A stretch of DNA of 64,000 nucleotides from an uncultured Thiothrix sp. (GTDB lineage Bacteria; Pseudomonadota; Gammaproteobacteria; Poriferisulfidales; GCA-002705445): positions 33,827 through 97,826 of the forward strand of contig CACJPG010000003.1 in NCBI GenBank assembly GCA_902595225.1. The letters run 5' to 3'. The first letter of the stretch is position 1; each line of letters opens with the position of its first letter. Under the pieces are notes generated by a model that was given only the letters and a program-made list of their open reading frames with translations, ran no database searches and was not told the origin of the DNA. Below are positions 9,408 to 19,266 of the stretch, piece after piece. The translations under genes and the position numbers were made by a program.

Positions 9408-10482
9408 TCTCATTTTCATATTCCTCAGCAAGTTTTTGAATGACTTCAAATATTGGTTTTGAAGTAGCGATATTATCATAAATATTTTTCCAAGAAAATT
9501 CGTCATAATTTGAAAATTTTTCGACATTGACAAAGTAAATATTTATTTTAAATTTCAGATGTGTTAATTGATGATTGAATTTTTCAAGACATTGCGCATC
9601 TTTTGAAATTTTAGAATTTTTCAAAAATTCTCTAATTCCTTTTCTATTACGAAACTCTATAGGCATCCAAAGATTTGCCCAAATACCATTGTTGGGATTT
9701 TTTTTCATTAAAATAAAATTTTTATTTTTAATAACTATTAAATAATATAATTCTTTTTCTTTCTTCTTAATTTTTTTCCCTCTAATTGGTATTACATTTA
9801 TTAAATTATACTTATGTGATTTACACTTTAATCTAACAGGACACTCATCACATTTTGGGTCTTTTTTGGTACAAATCGTTGCGCCTAAATCCATAATTGC
9901 TTGTGTGTATATGTCATTATTATTTTTGGGTACTAAATTTTCAGAAAACTGCCAAAGTTTCTTATCACTTGTATTATTATCATGGATAGCAAAAAATCTT
10001 TTAACTACTCTTTTTACGTTTCCATCAAGAATAGGATATTTTTTTTTAAAGGCAATAGACATTATCGCTCCAGCCGTTGATCTTCCAATACCAGGTAATT
10101 GAACCATTTCTTCATAATTTTCAGGAAATATAGAATTATGTTTTTCTTTAATAATTTTTGACGTTTTATGTATATATTCTGCTCTTCTGTAATAACCGAG
10201 ACCCGTCCATATTTTCAAAATGTCATCAAGGTCAGATTTAGAAAGATCCTTTAAGGTTGGATATTTTTCCATAAATCTCTCAAAGTATGGTAATGCTGTT
10301 TTAACTTGGGTTTGTTGTAACATTATTTCTGAAATCCAAACCCTATATGGACTTATATTCTTTTGCCATGGAAGGTCATGTCTTCCAAAATTTTTTTGCC
10401 ATGAAATTAAATTTTTAGAAAAATAATCATAAATCTTACTTTCGTTCCCACTCACCCGATGCACCACCCTTTTTGAGTTCAA
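9373..10482 (-). CDS. mutY: A/G-specific adenine glycosylase
   Basis: [45 protein letters not shown], 4Fe-4S cysteines [17 protein letters not shown]. Confidence 0.95.
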   Translation of the reverse strand: MNSKRVVHRVSGNESKIYDYFSKNLISWQKNFGRHDLPWQKNISPYRVWISEIMLQQTQVKTALPYFERFMEKYPTLKDLSKSDLDDILKIWTGLGYYRRAEYIHKTSKIIKEKHNSIFPENYEEMVQLPGIGRSTAGAIMSIAFKKKYPILDGNVKRVVKRFFAIHDNNTSDKKLWQFSENLVPKNNNDIYTQAIMDLGATICTKKDPKCDECPVRLKCKSHKYNLINVIPIRGKKIKKKEKELYYLIVIKNKNFILMKKNPNNGIWANLWMPIEFRNRKGIREFLKNSKISKDAQCLEKFNHQLTHLKFKINIYFVNVEKFSNYDEFSWKNIYDNIATSKPIFEVIQKLAEEYENENDTLLKIKERT

Positions 10483-10915
10483 GTTTTATATCAGAAATTA
10501 TCATACCTCGATCTACTGATTTACACATATCATATATCGTTAGTAGGCTTATTTGTACTGAGGTAAGAGCTTCCATCTCTACTCCGGTTCGACCACAACA
10601 CGAAACTGTAGCAAAACACTCAATGTATTTTTTTGGCGTATTCACTTCAAAATCAATGTTAACTGAAGATAATTCAATATTGTGACATAAAGGAATTAAA
10701 TCTGGCGTTTTCTTTGATGCAGTAATGCCAGCTATTCTTGCGATACCTAATACATCACCTTTTTTATGAGTACCATCTCTCACCATTTCAATGGATGCAT
10801 TTGACATATAAATTTTACCGCTGGCTACAGCCATTCTCTCTGTGATATCCTTATCGTAAATATCAACCATTTGTGCATCACCAGATTTTGTAAAATGCGT
10901 AAAACTCTTCTTCAT
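10436..10915 (-). CDS. moaC: Cyclic pyranopterin monophosphate synthase
   Basis: GDAQMVDIYDKDITERMAVASGKI, IPLCHNI, GRTGVEMEALTSVQISLLTIYDMCK. Confidence 0.95.
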   Translation of the reverse strand: MKKSFTHFTKSGDAQMVDIYDKDITERMAVASGKIYMSNASIEMVRDGTHKKGDVLGIARIAGITASKKTPDLIPLCHNIELSSVNIDFEVNTPKKYIECFATVSCCGRTGVEMEALTSVQISLLTIYDMCKSVDRGMIISDIKLELKKGGASGEWERK

Positions 10916-10941
10916 AATCCCTCTTTGATAGTGTAACAAAT

Positions 10942-11175
10942 ATGAAAATAAAAGTAATTTACTTAGCTAGACTTTCTGAAGATTTGGGTAAAAAAGAGGA
11001 GATTCTTGAACTACCTGACTCTGGATTGACTATAAAAGATATATTTTTAAAATTAAATCTAGATAAATTTGAGTATAAAATTTTTACTGCAAGTAATTTT
11101 GAGCACACCAATTTTGAATATGTGTTGAAAGAAAACGATGAAATCGCTTTTTTCCCAACAATCACAGGTGGATAA
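10942..11175 (+). CDS. moaD: Molybdopterin synthase sulfur carrier subunit, MoaD/ThiS family
   Basis: 77 aa beta-grasp-like protein ending EIAFFPTITGG. Confidence 0.85.
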   Translation: MKIKVIYLARLSEDLGKKEEILELPDSGLTIKDIFLKLNLDKFEYKIFTASNFEHTNFEYVLKENDEIAFFPTITGG

Positions 11176-11176
11176 C

Positions 11177-12544
11177 TTATTTTAACAGTATAAACGCTGT
11201 TCTATTTCCTCTTTGAACATGAAGAATCAGCTCATCATTATTATTTGCTGCAACCTCGAGGTCTTTTACACTTTGAACCGGTATATTGTTAACTGATAAA
11301 ATTATATCATTTGGTCTAATTCCATAAATAAATGCTTTACTATCTTTTTTCATTTTCATTATTTTTATGCCATTTATTTTTCCATATTCTGGCATGTTCT
11401 TTTTTATTTCTCCAAAGACAATACCTGCCAGCCTAGGGTTTATTTTAAGATTAGATATTTTTTCTTTTTTTGGTTCAACTATTTTTACTTTCTTTGTTAA
11501 AATCTTTCCTTTTCTATTTATCTGTATATTAATTATTGTATTTATTTTAAGAAGACCAATTTTATTACGCATTGAAGCTGCATTATCTATTACTTTATTA
11601 TCAATTTTAATTACAACATCACCAACTTTAATGCCTGACTTATCAGCGGGAGAACCCTCTAGAACTCGAGTTATAATTGCTCCACGATTTGTCTCAACGC
11701 CAAATGCTTTCGACAGGTCATCCGTTAAATTCTGTGCAGAGACACCCAAATACCCTCTTTTCACTTCTCCATACTTTAAGAGTTGTGAAGTTATATCTAA
11801 TGCCATATTCACAGGTATTGCTAATCCTATTCCGACACTACCGGCTGATGCTCCTCGAGAACCTATTATTGCTGTATTTATCCCTACTAGCTCTCCATTT
11901 AAATTTACTAAGGCACCTCCAGAATTTCCAGGATTTATAGATGCGTCAGTTTGAATAAAATTTTCATATGCTTCTATACCTAATCCTGACCTTCCCAAAG
12001 CACTTACAATCCCAGACGTCACTGTTTGACCTATTCCAAAAGGATTTCCAATGGCTACAACAAAATCACCGACCCTTAGTTTTTCTGAGTCCGAAAATTT
12101 TATTGATTGCAAGTTTTCTGGTGGAATTTTTATAATTGCTATATCTGAGGCTGGATCAGCTCCAACTAATACCGCTTTAAATTCTCTTCCGTCATGGAGC
12201 TTGACCTTTATGTCTTTTGCTTTTGCAATTACATGATTATTTGTAATAACAAAACCTTTTTTACTATTTATTATTACTCCAGAACCTAAACCAGATCTAT
12301 TTCTTTTTTTTGATTTTAGCTGACCAGGTATATTAAAAAATTTTCTCAAAAAAGGATCGTCAATTAGCTGATTTCTTTGCGGGGTTTCGCTGATAGTATA
12401 AATATTTACAACCGCTGGTGTCACATCCTCGAGCATTGGAGCAAGTGAAGGTATTCCAGCACTAAATAATTTGGAATTTCCAGCAAAAGAAGGCGAGGAA
12501 AAAAGCAAAGTTAGTATTAAAATGGATTTTAAGAATTTATTCAT
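11177..12544 (-). CDS. degQ: DegP/DegQ-like trypsin-type serine endoprotease with PDZ domains
   Basis: GSGVIINSKKGFVITNNHVI, DIAIIKI, DASINPGNSGGALVNLNGELVGINTAI; PDZ GYLGVSAQNL; signal peptide from 12544. Confidence 0.93.
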   Translation of the reverse strand: MNKFLKSILILTLLFSSPSFAGNSKLFSAGIPSLAPMLEDVTPAVVNIYTISETPQRNQLIDDPFLRKFFNIPGQLKSKKRNRSGLGSGVIINSKKGFVITNNHVIAKAKDIKVKLHDGREFKAVLVGADPASDIAIIKIPPENLQSIKFSDSEKLRVGDFVVAIGNPFGIGQTVTSGIVSALGRSGLGIEAYENFIQTDASINPGNSGGALVNLNGELVGINTAIIGSRGASAGSVGIGLAIPVNMALDITSQLLKYGEVKRGYLGVSAQNLTDDLSKAFGVETNRGAIITRVLEGSPADKSGIKVGDVVIKIDNKVIDNAASMRNKIGLLKINTIINIQINRKGKILTKKVKIVEPKKEKISNLKINPRLAGIVFGEIKKNMPEYGKINGIKIMKMKKDSKAFIYGIRPNDIILSVNNIPVQSVKDLEVAANNNDELILHVQRGNRTAFILLK

Positions 12545-12548
12545 ATTT

Positions 12549-13034
12549 TTAATCTTTTGTTTCAAATTTTCCTAAGTCAATATTCTTTTTTACGTTATCT
12601 GAACGGAATACGATACCATTCATTGTAATATAAACACCATATTCAAGAATTTGCACTGCAGCCAATGCAAACCCAGAATTAAAAATTGCGTCGGTTTTTT
12701 TAAATCTTGCAGGCTGCATCGCTCCCATTAATACTATTGTTTTATCTTTAATATCTTCAAGAGATTTTGCTGTTTCAACCATTGTATCAGTTCCATGAAT
12801 AATAATTATTCTTTCTTCTGCGCACTCTTGAACGGAATTTTTTATAATCTGTCTCTCTTTTGAAGTTATATCTAAGCTATCTTTTTTTAATATTGATTGA
12901 ATTCGATAATCTGAATTTACATTTCCTTCATCAAGAATTGCTGTTATACAAGGGTCGCCAATACTATATTCGCTATTAGCATCAAAATACACTTTATCGA
13001 ATGTACCTCCGGTTGTAAGTATAGCCACTTTCAT
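12549..13034 (-). CDS. Short asparaginase-like protein (type I asparaginase N-terminal domain only)
   Basis: ILTTGGTFDKVYF and IIHGTDTMVETAKSLEDIKDKTIVLMGAMQPARFKKTDA motifs; only 161 aa. Confidence 0.85.
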   Translation of the reverse strand: MKVAILTTGGTFDKVYFDANSEYSIGDPCITAILDEGNVNSDYRIQSILKKDSLDITSKERQIIKNSVQECAEERIIIIHGTDTMVETAKSLEDIKDKTIVLMGAMQPARFKKTDAIFNSGFALAAVQILEYGVYITMNGIVFRSDNVKKNIDLGKFETKD

Positions 13035-13146
13035 AAATCACGCTCCCCAATATTAGATATACTATGTTATTATCTTGTTTTGTAATTCTTCACAAAAATA
13101 AGAAATAAGCAAATTTATTTTTTGATACATAATTAAGAGAGTTTAT

Positions 13147-13866
13147 ATGAGAAAAAACGGAAGAAAATCAGACGAGTTACGAGAGATTAATATAATTAAA
13201 AACTTTGTATCACATCCAGAAGGTTCTGTGCTTATAGAATTTGGTAACACTAAGGTAATATGCAATGCTACGATTGAAGATAAAGTCCCGAATTTTTTAA
13301 AAGGCCATCACTCAGGCTGGATTACAGCGGAATACGGAATGATCCCAAGATCTACGAACGATAGAATGAGAAGAGAGTCAAAAACAAGGCAAAGCGGCAG
13401 AACGATGGAAATTCAAAGATTAATTGGAAGATCTTTAAGATCGTCTGTAAATCTTGAGAAGTTAGGTGAAAGAACAGTCACTATAGATTGTGATGTAATT
13501 CAAGCTGACGGGGGAACTAGAACAGCATCTATTACAGGGGGGTTTGTTGCACTATGCTTAGCTTTGAGAACACAAGATAATAGTGATTTTTGTTCCTCAG
13601 ACATTATTCAATCTTACACGGGTTCGGTATCAATTGGTAAAGTCGATGGCAAAATTTTATTAGATTTGGATTATGATGAAGATTCAAATGCTGAAACTGA
13701 TATGAATTTTATAATGAATGAGAATGGGGAGTTTATCGAAATTCAAGGGACAGCCGAAAAGGGATCATTTTCTAAAAAAGAATTAGACTCTATGCTTTCT
13801 TTAGCCTCTTCAGGCATAAAAGAAATTATAAAAATTCAAAAGGAAGCTTTAAATAATTATGGATAA
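13147..13866 (+). CDS. rph: Ribonuclease PH
   Basis: GWITAEYGMIPRSTNDRMRRESKTRQSGRTMEIQRLIGRSLR; DCDVIQADGGTRTASITG. Confidence 0.97.
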   Translation: MRKNGRKSDELREINIIKNFVSHPEGSVLIEFGNTKVICNATIEDKVPNFLKGHHSGWITAEYGMIPRSTNDRMRRESKTRQSGRTMEIQRLIGRSLRSSVNLEKLGERTVTIDCDVIQADGGTRTASITGGFVALCLALRTQDNSDFCSSDIIQSYTGSVSIGKVDGKILLDLDYDEDSNAETDMNFIMNENGEFIEIQGTAEKGSFSKKELDSMLSLASSGIKEIIKIQKEALNNYG

Positions 13867-14446
13867 AATTTTGTTGGCCTCAAATAATCAACACAAGATT
13901 AAAGAATTTAACGAAATTCTTCACGGTAGATTTGATTTAGTATCCCAATCTCAATTAAATATTGAGGAAATTGAAGAAACAGGCCTTTCCTTTGTTGAAA
14001 ACGCTATTCTAAAAGCAAGGAATGCATCAAAAGCTGCCAATCTCCCTGCTATTGCAGATGACTCTGGAATAGAAGTTGATGCTCTATCTGGGAGACCTGG
14101 TATTTATTCAGCAAGGTATGCTGACCTAAATTGTGATGACAATAAAAATAATAAGTTATTGCTTAAAGAACTAAAAAATATTCCGCTAGACGGAAGAACA
14201 GCTAGATACCAGTGTGTTATTGTTTATATGCCATTTTATGATCACCCTTTGCCAAGAATCTATAGTGGAACATGGGAGGGTTATATCGGTTTTGAGGAAA
14301 AAGGGGAAAATGGGTTTGGTTATGACCCACTCTTTTTCTTACCAGATTTCGAATGTACAGCCGCGCAATTGTCAGAAGAACAAAAAAATAAGATTAGTCA
14401 TCGTGGGAAAGCTTTGTCTTTATTTAAAAAGGACTTTTTGGAATAA
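13859..14446 (+). CDS. rdgB: XTP/dITP diphosphatase
   Basis: LLASNNQHKIKEFNEIL, IADDSGIEVDALSGRPGIYSARYA, GENGFGYDPLFFLPD. Confidence 0.97.
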   Translation: MDKILLASNNQHKIKEFNEILHGRFDLVSQSQLNIEEIEETGLSFVENAILKARNASKAANLPAIADDSGIEVDALSGRPGIYSARYADLNCDDNKNNKLLLKELKNIPLDGRTARYQCVIVYMPFYDHPLPRIYSGTWEGYIGFEEKGENGFGYDPLFFLPDFECTAAQLSEEQKNKISHRGKALSLFKKDFLE

Positions 14447-14499
14447 AAAAGTATAAAAAATGCACTTTTTTTGGATGACTTAGTAAAAAATGTGGGCTT

Positions 14500-14772
14500 T
14501 TATTCACAGATAATATTTTTGTCAATCTTTAAACCTATTTTTCAAGATTTATTTTATTGAAACTTTTTTTTAATTTTTATTAATAAAATCAATAATTTAT
14601 ATTGTACAAAAAATGATCAATTTAATAGCTATTAAAGAATGTTTGAAGTTTACGAAAAAAAAATAGATTTTTGCACAGACTTATCCACAATTTTTGTGGA
14701 TATAAAAATACCTTAAAAAAAACAGTGATTTATACAAAATAACTAGAATATTTTGATAAAAGTTGTGCAAAT
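14500..14772. other. Cluster of DnaA-box-like 9-mers (candidate oriC or DnaA-titration/regulatory site)
   Basis: TTATTCACA (14500-14508), TTTTGCACA (14669-14677), TTATCCACA (14681-14689), inverted ATATCCACA (14695-14703), inverted ATTTGCACA (14764-14772) in an AT-rich ~475-bp gap. Confidence 0.45.
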
Positions 14773-14922
14773 TTCCATTTGTTAACCTTTCAAAAAAGTC
14801 TCAAATAGCACTATATTAGTGCTTATTTTCTATTTATAGCCATTTTTTTGTTTTTTTTGCTTGTAGCTATAATAAGGTTTAGGTATCATTCATTTCTTGA
14901 AATTAATTGCCGGTATTTAATT

Positions 14923-15168
14923 ATGAAGAAAGATATTCATCCAGAGTACAGAGAAGTTCTTTTCCACGATATCAGTGTGGACGAATATTTCATTATTAAA
15001 TCGACTCTTAGCACAGATAAAACTAAAGAATGGGAAGACGGCAAAACTTACCCATATTATACGCTTGATATTTCCTCTTCCTCGCATCCTTTCTATACTG
15101 GTAAACAAAAGATGATAGATACTGCTGGCCAAGTTGACAAATTCAAGAAAAGATATAGTAAAACCTAA
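14923..15168 (+). CDS. rpmE2: 50S ribosomal protein L31 type B
   Basis: [28 protein letters not shown]...[36 protein letters not shown]; no zinc-ribbon cysteines. Confidence 0.95.
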   Translation: MKKDIHPEYREVLFHDISVDEYFIIKSTLSTDKTKEWEDGKTYPYYTLDISSSSHPFYTGKQKMIDTAGQVDKFKKRYSKT

Positions 15169-15220
15169 ATTTAATCTAAATCCGCTTTATATTTTTCAGA
15201 TTTTTCGGCAATATTAGATA

Positions 15221-16687
15221 ATGGATAGAAGATCGTTTTTGAAAAAATCTGCTTTATTGACTATTTCTGGCCCACTAGCTTCTTGTGCAACTAATCCTGT
15301 CACGGGAGAAAAAGATTTAATTTTGCTATCAGAAGATGAGGAGACTGAACTTGGCCGAAATTCTCATAAACAAGTAATGAAGTCATATAGCCCTTATAAC
15401 CATCCTGAGCTTATTAAATATATTACGATGCTAGGAGAGAAACTTGCTGAAATTAGTCATAGAAGCGATCTTATTTACCACTTCACTTTGCTTGATAGTC
15501 CTCAAGTCAATGCATTTGCTATACCGGGAGGTTATATTTATATTACCCGAGGAATGCTTGCGTATTTGAAAAGTGAGGCAGAATTAGCAGGAGTATTAGG
15601 GCACGAACTAGGACACATAACTGCAAAGCATGGAGTAAAACAATACTCAAAAAGCCAAGTAGCAAACATCTTAGGCACTGTCTTCGGTATAGTAGTTGGT
15701 GATAGAAATATTGCAAACCTTGGGAGATTAGCATCAACAGCTATCATTAGAGGGTATGGAAGAGAGGCAGAACTTGAGGCAGACAGAGTCGGCGCAGAGT
15801 ATATTGCAAAGGTTGGTTATGACCCTGATGCCTTACAAGATGTTATTGGGGTTTTAAAAAACCAAGAGGAATTTGATAAAGTTTTAGCAGAAGAGGAAAA
15901 TAGGGATCCTTATGCATACCATGGTGTTTTTGCTACCCATCCTGATAATGACAAAAGGCTTCAAGGAGTTATTAAAGCTGCAAAAGCTAATCTAAGTGAA
16001 GTGAAGTTGGAAGACAATGAAAAGAAATACTTAGAATTAATTGAAGGTATACCTTTTGGTCCTGGGGAAGGCCAAGGTTCTGCTCGGGGATCAAGTTTTT
16101 ATCATACTGATCTTGACTTCACTTTAAAATTTCCTGATGGTTGGAAAATTGAAAACTTACCAACTGCCGTTTTAGGAACATCTGCAGATAGAGAAGTTTT
16201 GATTGAGCTTACTATGAGAGATCTAAATAGAAAAATATCAGCGAAAGAGCTAATGAGTCGCTTATATGGTGATAATCTAGAGAATGGCAGAGAAATTAAA
16301 GTTTCAGAATATCAAGGATATGCTGCAACTGTTGAGATGGACACAACGTTTGGAAGTGCTCACAAATGCAGAGTGGCAATATTATATAAAAATAAGAAAG
16401 AAGCTTTTCAATTTATTGCAACTACAAAAAAAGGAAGTGAATATAGAAAATATATTCTGGCTTTTGATGACACAATTGAATCTTTAAGAAAGCTAAAGCC
16501 CTCTGAAAAACACTTGGGCGAGCCGAAACGAATTCATATTCATAAAGTAAAAATGGGCGAAACTTTTCAAAGTTTGGCTAAGAAGACTGCATTTACTACT
16601 CACGCTGAGAATAGATTACGCGTTATCAATAATAAATTCCCATCTGGGCAACCGAAAGCTGGAAGTCTGGTTAAATTAGTTTATTAA
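15221..16687 (+). CDS. M48 family metalloprotease, probable lipoprotein
   Basis: HELGHITAKHG zinc motif, EAELEADRVGAEY, N-terminal RRSFLKKSALLTISGPLASCATNPVTG. Confidence 0.9.
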   Translation: MDRRSFLKKSALLTISGPLASCATNPVTGEKDLILLSEDEETELGRNSHKQVMKSYSPYNHPELIKYITMLGEKLAEISHRSDLIYHFTLLDSPQVNAFAIPGGYIYITRGMLAYLKSEAELAGVLGHELGHITAKHGVKQYSKSQVANILGTVFGIVVGDRNIANLGRLASTAIIRGYGREAELEADRVGAEYIAKVGYDPDALQDVIGVLKNQEEFDKVLAEEENRDPYAYHGVFATHPDNDKRLQGVIKAAKANLSEVKLEDNEKKYLELIEGIPFGPGEGQGSARGSSFYHTDLDFTLKFPDGWKIENLPTAVLGTSADREVLIELTMRDLNRKISAKELMSRLYGDNLENGREIKVSEYQGYAATVEMDTTFGSAHKCRVAILYKNKKEAFQFIATTKKGSEYRKYILAFDDTIESLRKLKPSEKHLGEPKRIHIHKVKMGETFQSLAKKTAFTTHAENRLRVINNKFPSGQPKAGSLVKLVY

Positions 16688-16689
16688 TA

Positions 16690-18261
16690 ATGTTATTCAT
16701 AAAAAATTTACTCTCTATTTTATATATTTTTCTTTTTTGTTCTAACATGGCATTTTCTGATGTAATTTTTTCAAAAAGCGGTGAACAAAATTTTTTAAAA
16801 GTTGACCAAGCTTTTAAAGTAAAATTTCACAAAAAATCTAATCTCGAAAAAGGAAGTTTTCATATTATAGATTTTCAAATTGCCGAAGGTTATTATCTTT
16901 ATAAAGATAAAATAAAAGTCTTATTAAATGGTCAAGAATTAGAGAATATTAAGTTTCCAAAGACAAAAATCAAGGAGGACGAATTTTTTGGTAAAAGCGA
17001 GATATACGACCATGATTTTATTTTAAATATCGTCTCCGATGTTGAGATAAGAAACATTTCTATCACATATCAAGGCTGTGCCGAAAGAGGTTTATGCTAT
17101 CCGCCTGTAAAGAAAACTATTTTTTCAGATTCTAAAGTTGATTATGATTCCAGTTTTCAAAAGGTTTCTGAACAAGACCAGGTTTATGAGAAGTTATTAA
17201 ATAATAATATATTTACAAGTCTAATATTATTTATTGGCTTCGGTTTACTTTTATCGCTTACACCATGCGTCCTTCCAATGGTTCCAATTTTGTCTGGAAT
17301 CATTATTAAATCATCAAAAAATGATGAACTACCATTTTTATTATCTTTAAATTATGTCTTAGGATTATGTAGTGTTTATCTTATTGTTGGAATTTTCATA
17401 GGTTACTCTACTGATTTATATAATATACAGAGCATATTTCAGGAGCCAATATATTTAATTTTATTTTCTATCATTCTTGTATTGCTAGCTTTATCAATGT
17501 TTGGACTATATGAAATAAGCATCCCCGGCAAAATTATTAATCTTTTTTCAAAATTTGGCAGCGAAAATAATAAAGGTGGGTATAGCGGTTCTTATTTAAT
17601 GGGATTATTTTCAGCATTAATAGTTGGACCATGTATTGCTCCACCTTTAGCAGGAATATTCATATATATAACATCAGAAAATCCAGGCCCAATAATTACG
17701 GGATTACTTTTTTTAAGTTTAAGTATTGGAATGAGTATTCCATTACTTCTTTATGGAACTTTTATGGGTAATTTAATTCCTAAAACTGGCAAATGGATGA
17801 AATATGTAAACTATTTGTTCGGAGTTTTATTATTAATTGTCGCTCTGTCATTCATCGACAGAATTATTCCAATAACTAATTTTTTTAATGATCAAAAAAA
17901 TTTAGTATCATTCCAAAAAGTGAATAATGTAAAAGAATTAAAAGAACAACTACTCACTAAAAATAAAATTAAATTAATTGATGTATATGCAGATTGGTGT
18001 GTCGAATGTAAATGGATGGAGCAAAGAACATTCACTAATGAAAATGTTAGCGTATTACTAAAGAAGTATCATCTTATTAAAATTGATGTAACAGAGAATT
18101 CAAAAGATGATAAAGAGATGTTAAAATTTATAGGAGTAGTCGGTCCTCCAGCTTATAAATTTTATAATATTCATGGCGATGAAATTAAAGGTTTTAGTAT
18201 TCAAGGCTATATGAATTCTGAAAAATTTAAAAAACATCTCGAAGAACTAGAAAATTATTGA
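16690..18261 (+). CDS. dsbD: Thiol:disulfide interchange protein DsbD
   Basis: GCAERGLCYPP, SLTPCVLPMVPILSGII, C-terminal thioredoxin-like DVYADWCVECKWMEQRTF. Confidence 0.95.
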   Translation: MLFIKNLLSILYIFLFCSNMAFSDVIFSKSGEQNFLKVDQAFKVKFHKKSNLEKGSFHIIDFQIAEGYYLYKDKIKVLLNGQELENIKFPKTKIKEDEFFGKSEIYDHDFILNIVSDVEIRNISITYQGCAERGLCYPPVKKTIFSDSKVDYDSSFQKVSEQDQVYEKLLNNNIFTSLILFIGFGLLLSLTPCVLPMVPILSGIIIKSSKNDELPFLLSLNYVLGLCSVYLIVGIFIGYSTDLYNIQSIFQEPIYLILFSIILVLLALSMFGLYEISIPGKIINLFSKFGSENNKGGYSGSYLMGLFSALIVGPCIAPPLAGIFIYITSENPGPIITGLLFLSLSIGMSIPLLLYGTFMGNLIPKTGKWMKYVNYLFGVLLLIVALSFIDRIIPITNFFNDQKNLVSFQKVNNVKELKEQLLTKNKIKLIDVYADWCVECKWMEQRTFTNENVSVLLKKYHLIKIDVTENSKDDKEMLKFIGVVGPPAYKFYNIHGDEIKGFSIQGYMNSEKFKKHLEELENY

Positions 18262-18325
18262 TTTATTAAGATTTTCGTGGTATTTTGCTGGAGTTCTAAG
18301 AAAATAAAAGAAATTAAAAGAACTT

Positions 18326-18775
18326 ATGAGTAAAATATTAATCCTTAATGGGCCGAATTTAAATCTTTTGGGCGAAAGAGAGCCAGAAATTTATGGCTAC
18401 GAGTCGCTAGACGATATATCTTCTAGCTTAGACTCAGTAGCTTCAGAAATACAAGTTAACCTTAGCCATCAACAATTTAATTCAGAAGCCGAATTAATTG
18501 ATGAAATTCATCGAGCTAAGAGTGAGAAGATGGATTTTATAATATTTAATCCAGGAGCTTTTACACATACAAGTATTGCTTTGCGAGATGCTCTACTAGG
18601 AGTTTCAATACCATTTATTGAAATACATATCTCGAATGTATTTGCACGGGAAGATTTTAGAAAAAAATCATATTTATCTGATATAGCTGTTGGAGTGATA
18701 TCAGGGCATGGAATTTTTGGATATGAGCTTGCTTTGATGTCAGCTTATAATATTTTAAAAAATAGGAAAAAATAA
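18326..18775 (+). CDS. aroQ: Type II 3-dehydroquinate dehydratase
   Basis: [58 protein letters not shown]. Confidence 0.97.
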   Translation: MSKILILNGPNLNLLGEREPEIYGYESLDDISSSLDSVASEIQVNLSHQQFNSEAELIDEIHRAKSEKMDFIIFNPGAFTHTSIALRDALLGVSIPFIEIHISNVFAREDFRKKSYLSDIAVGVISGHGIFGYELALMSAYNILKNRKK

Positions 18776-19263
18776 TGGATATAAGAAAAGTAAAAAAATT
18801 AATGGAAATGCTAGAAGAGTCATCTCTGTCTGAGCTAGAGGTTATTGAAGGGGAGGAATCAATAAGATTAAGTAAATCGTCGAATTTAACTACAGAAAAT
18901 ATTACCACACAAATTCCTAATCAAATTCCTAATCAAATACCTTATCAAGTAAATCCGCAAAATCAGAACCCGCCGGCACAAATACCTGAGCAGTCAAATA
19001 TAATTGATAAAGAAAACTTAGAAATATCAGGCTATGAAATTAAATCGCCGATGGTTGGCACATTTTACGAGGCACCATCTCCAGGCTCAAAACCCTTTGT
19101 TAGCGTTGGTGATGTTGTAAAAAAAGGTGACGTACTTTGTATTATTGAAGCAATGAAGATGCTTAATCAAATTGAGTCAGATAAAGGTGGAGAAATAAAA
19201 GCAATACTTGTAGAAAATGCTCAACCAGTAGAATTTAATCAAGTATTATTTGTGATTGAGTAA
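18775..19263 (+). CDS. accB: Acetyl-CoA carboxylase biotin carboxyl carrier protein
   Basis: C-terminal [23 protein letters not shown] biotinyl domain; repetitive N/Q/P/I linker. Confidence 0.97.
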   Translation: MDIRKVKKLMEMLEESSLSELEVIEGEESIRLSKSSNLTTENITTQIPNQIPNQIPYQVNPQNQNPPAQIPEQSNIIDKENLEISGYEIKSPMVGTFYEAPSPGSKPFVSVGDVVKKGDVLCIIEAMKMLNQIESDKGGEIKAILVENAQPVEFNQVLFVIE

Positions 19264-19266
19264 ATT

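Noticed and set aside
11367-11954. 195-aa plus-strand ORF inside degQ
   Set aside because: Antisense to a clear protease gene; composition looks like reverse-strand shadow translation with no recognisable domain.
14682-14702. Palindrome TATCCACAA-TTT-TTGTGGATA as a transcription terminator for rdgB
   Set aside because: No T run after the hairpin and it is ~235 nt beyond the rdgB stop; DnaA-box interpretation fits better.
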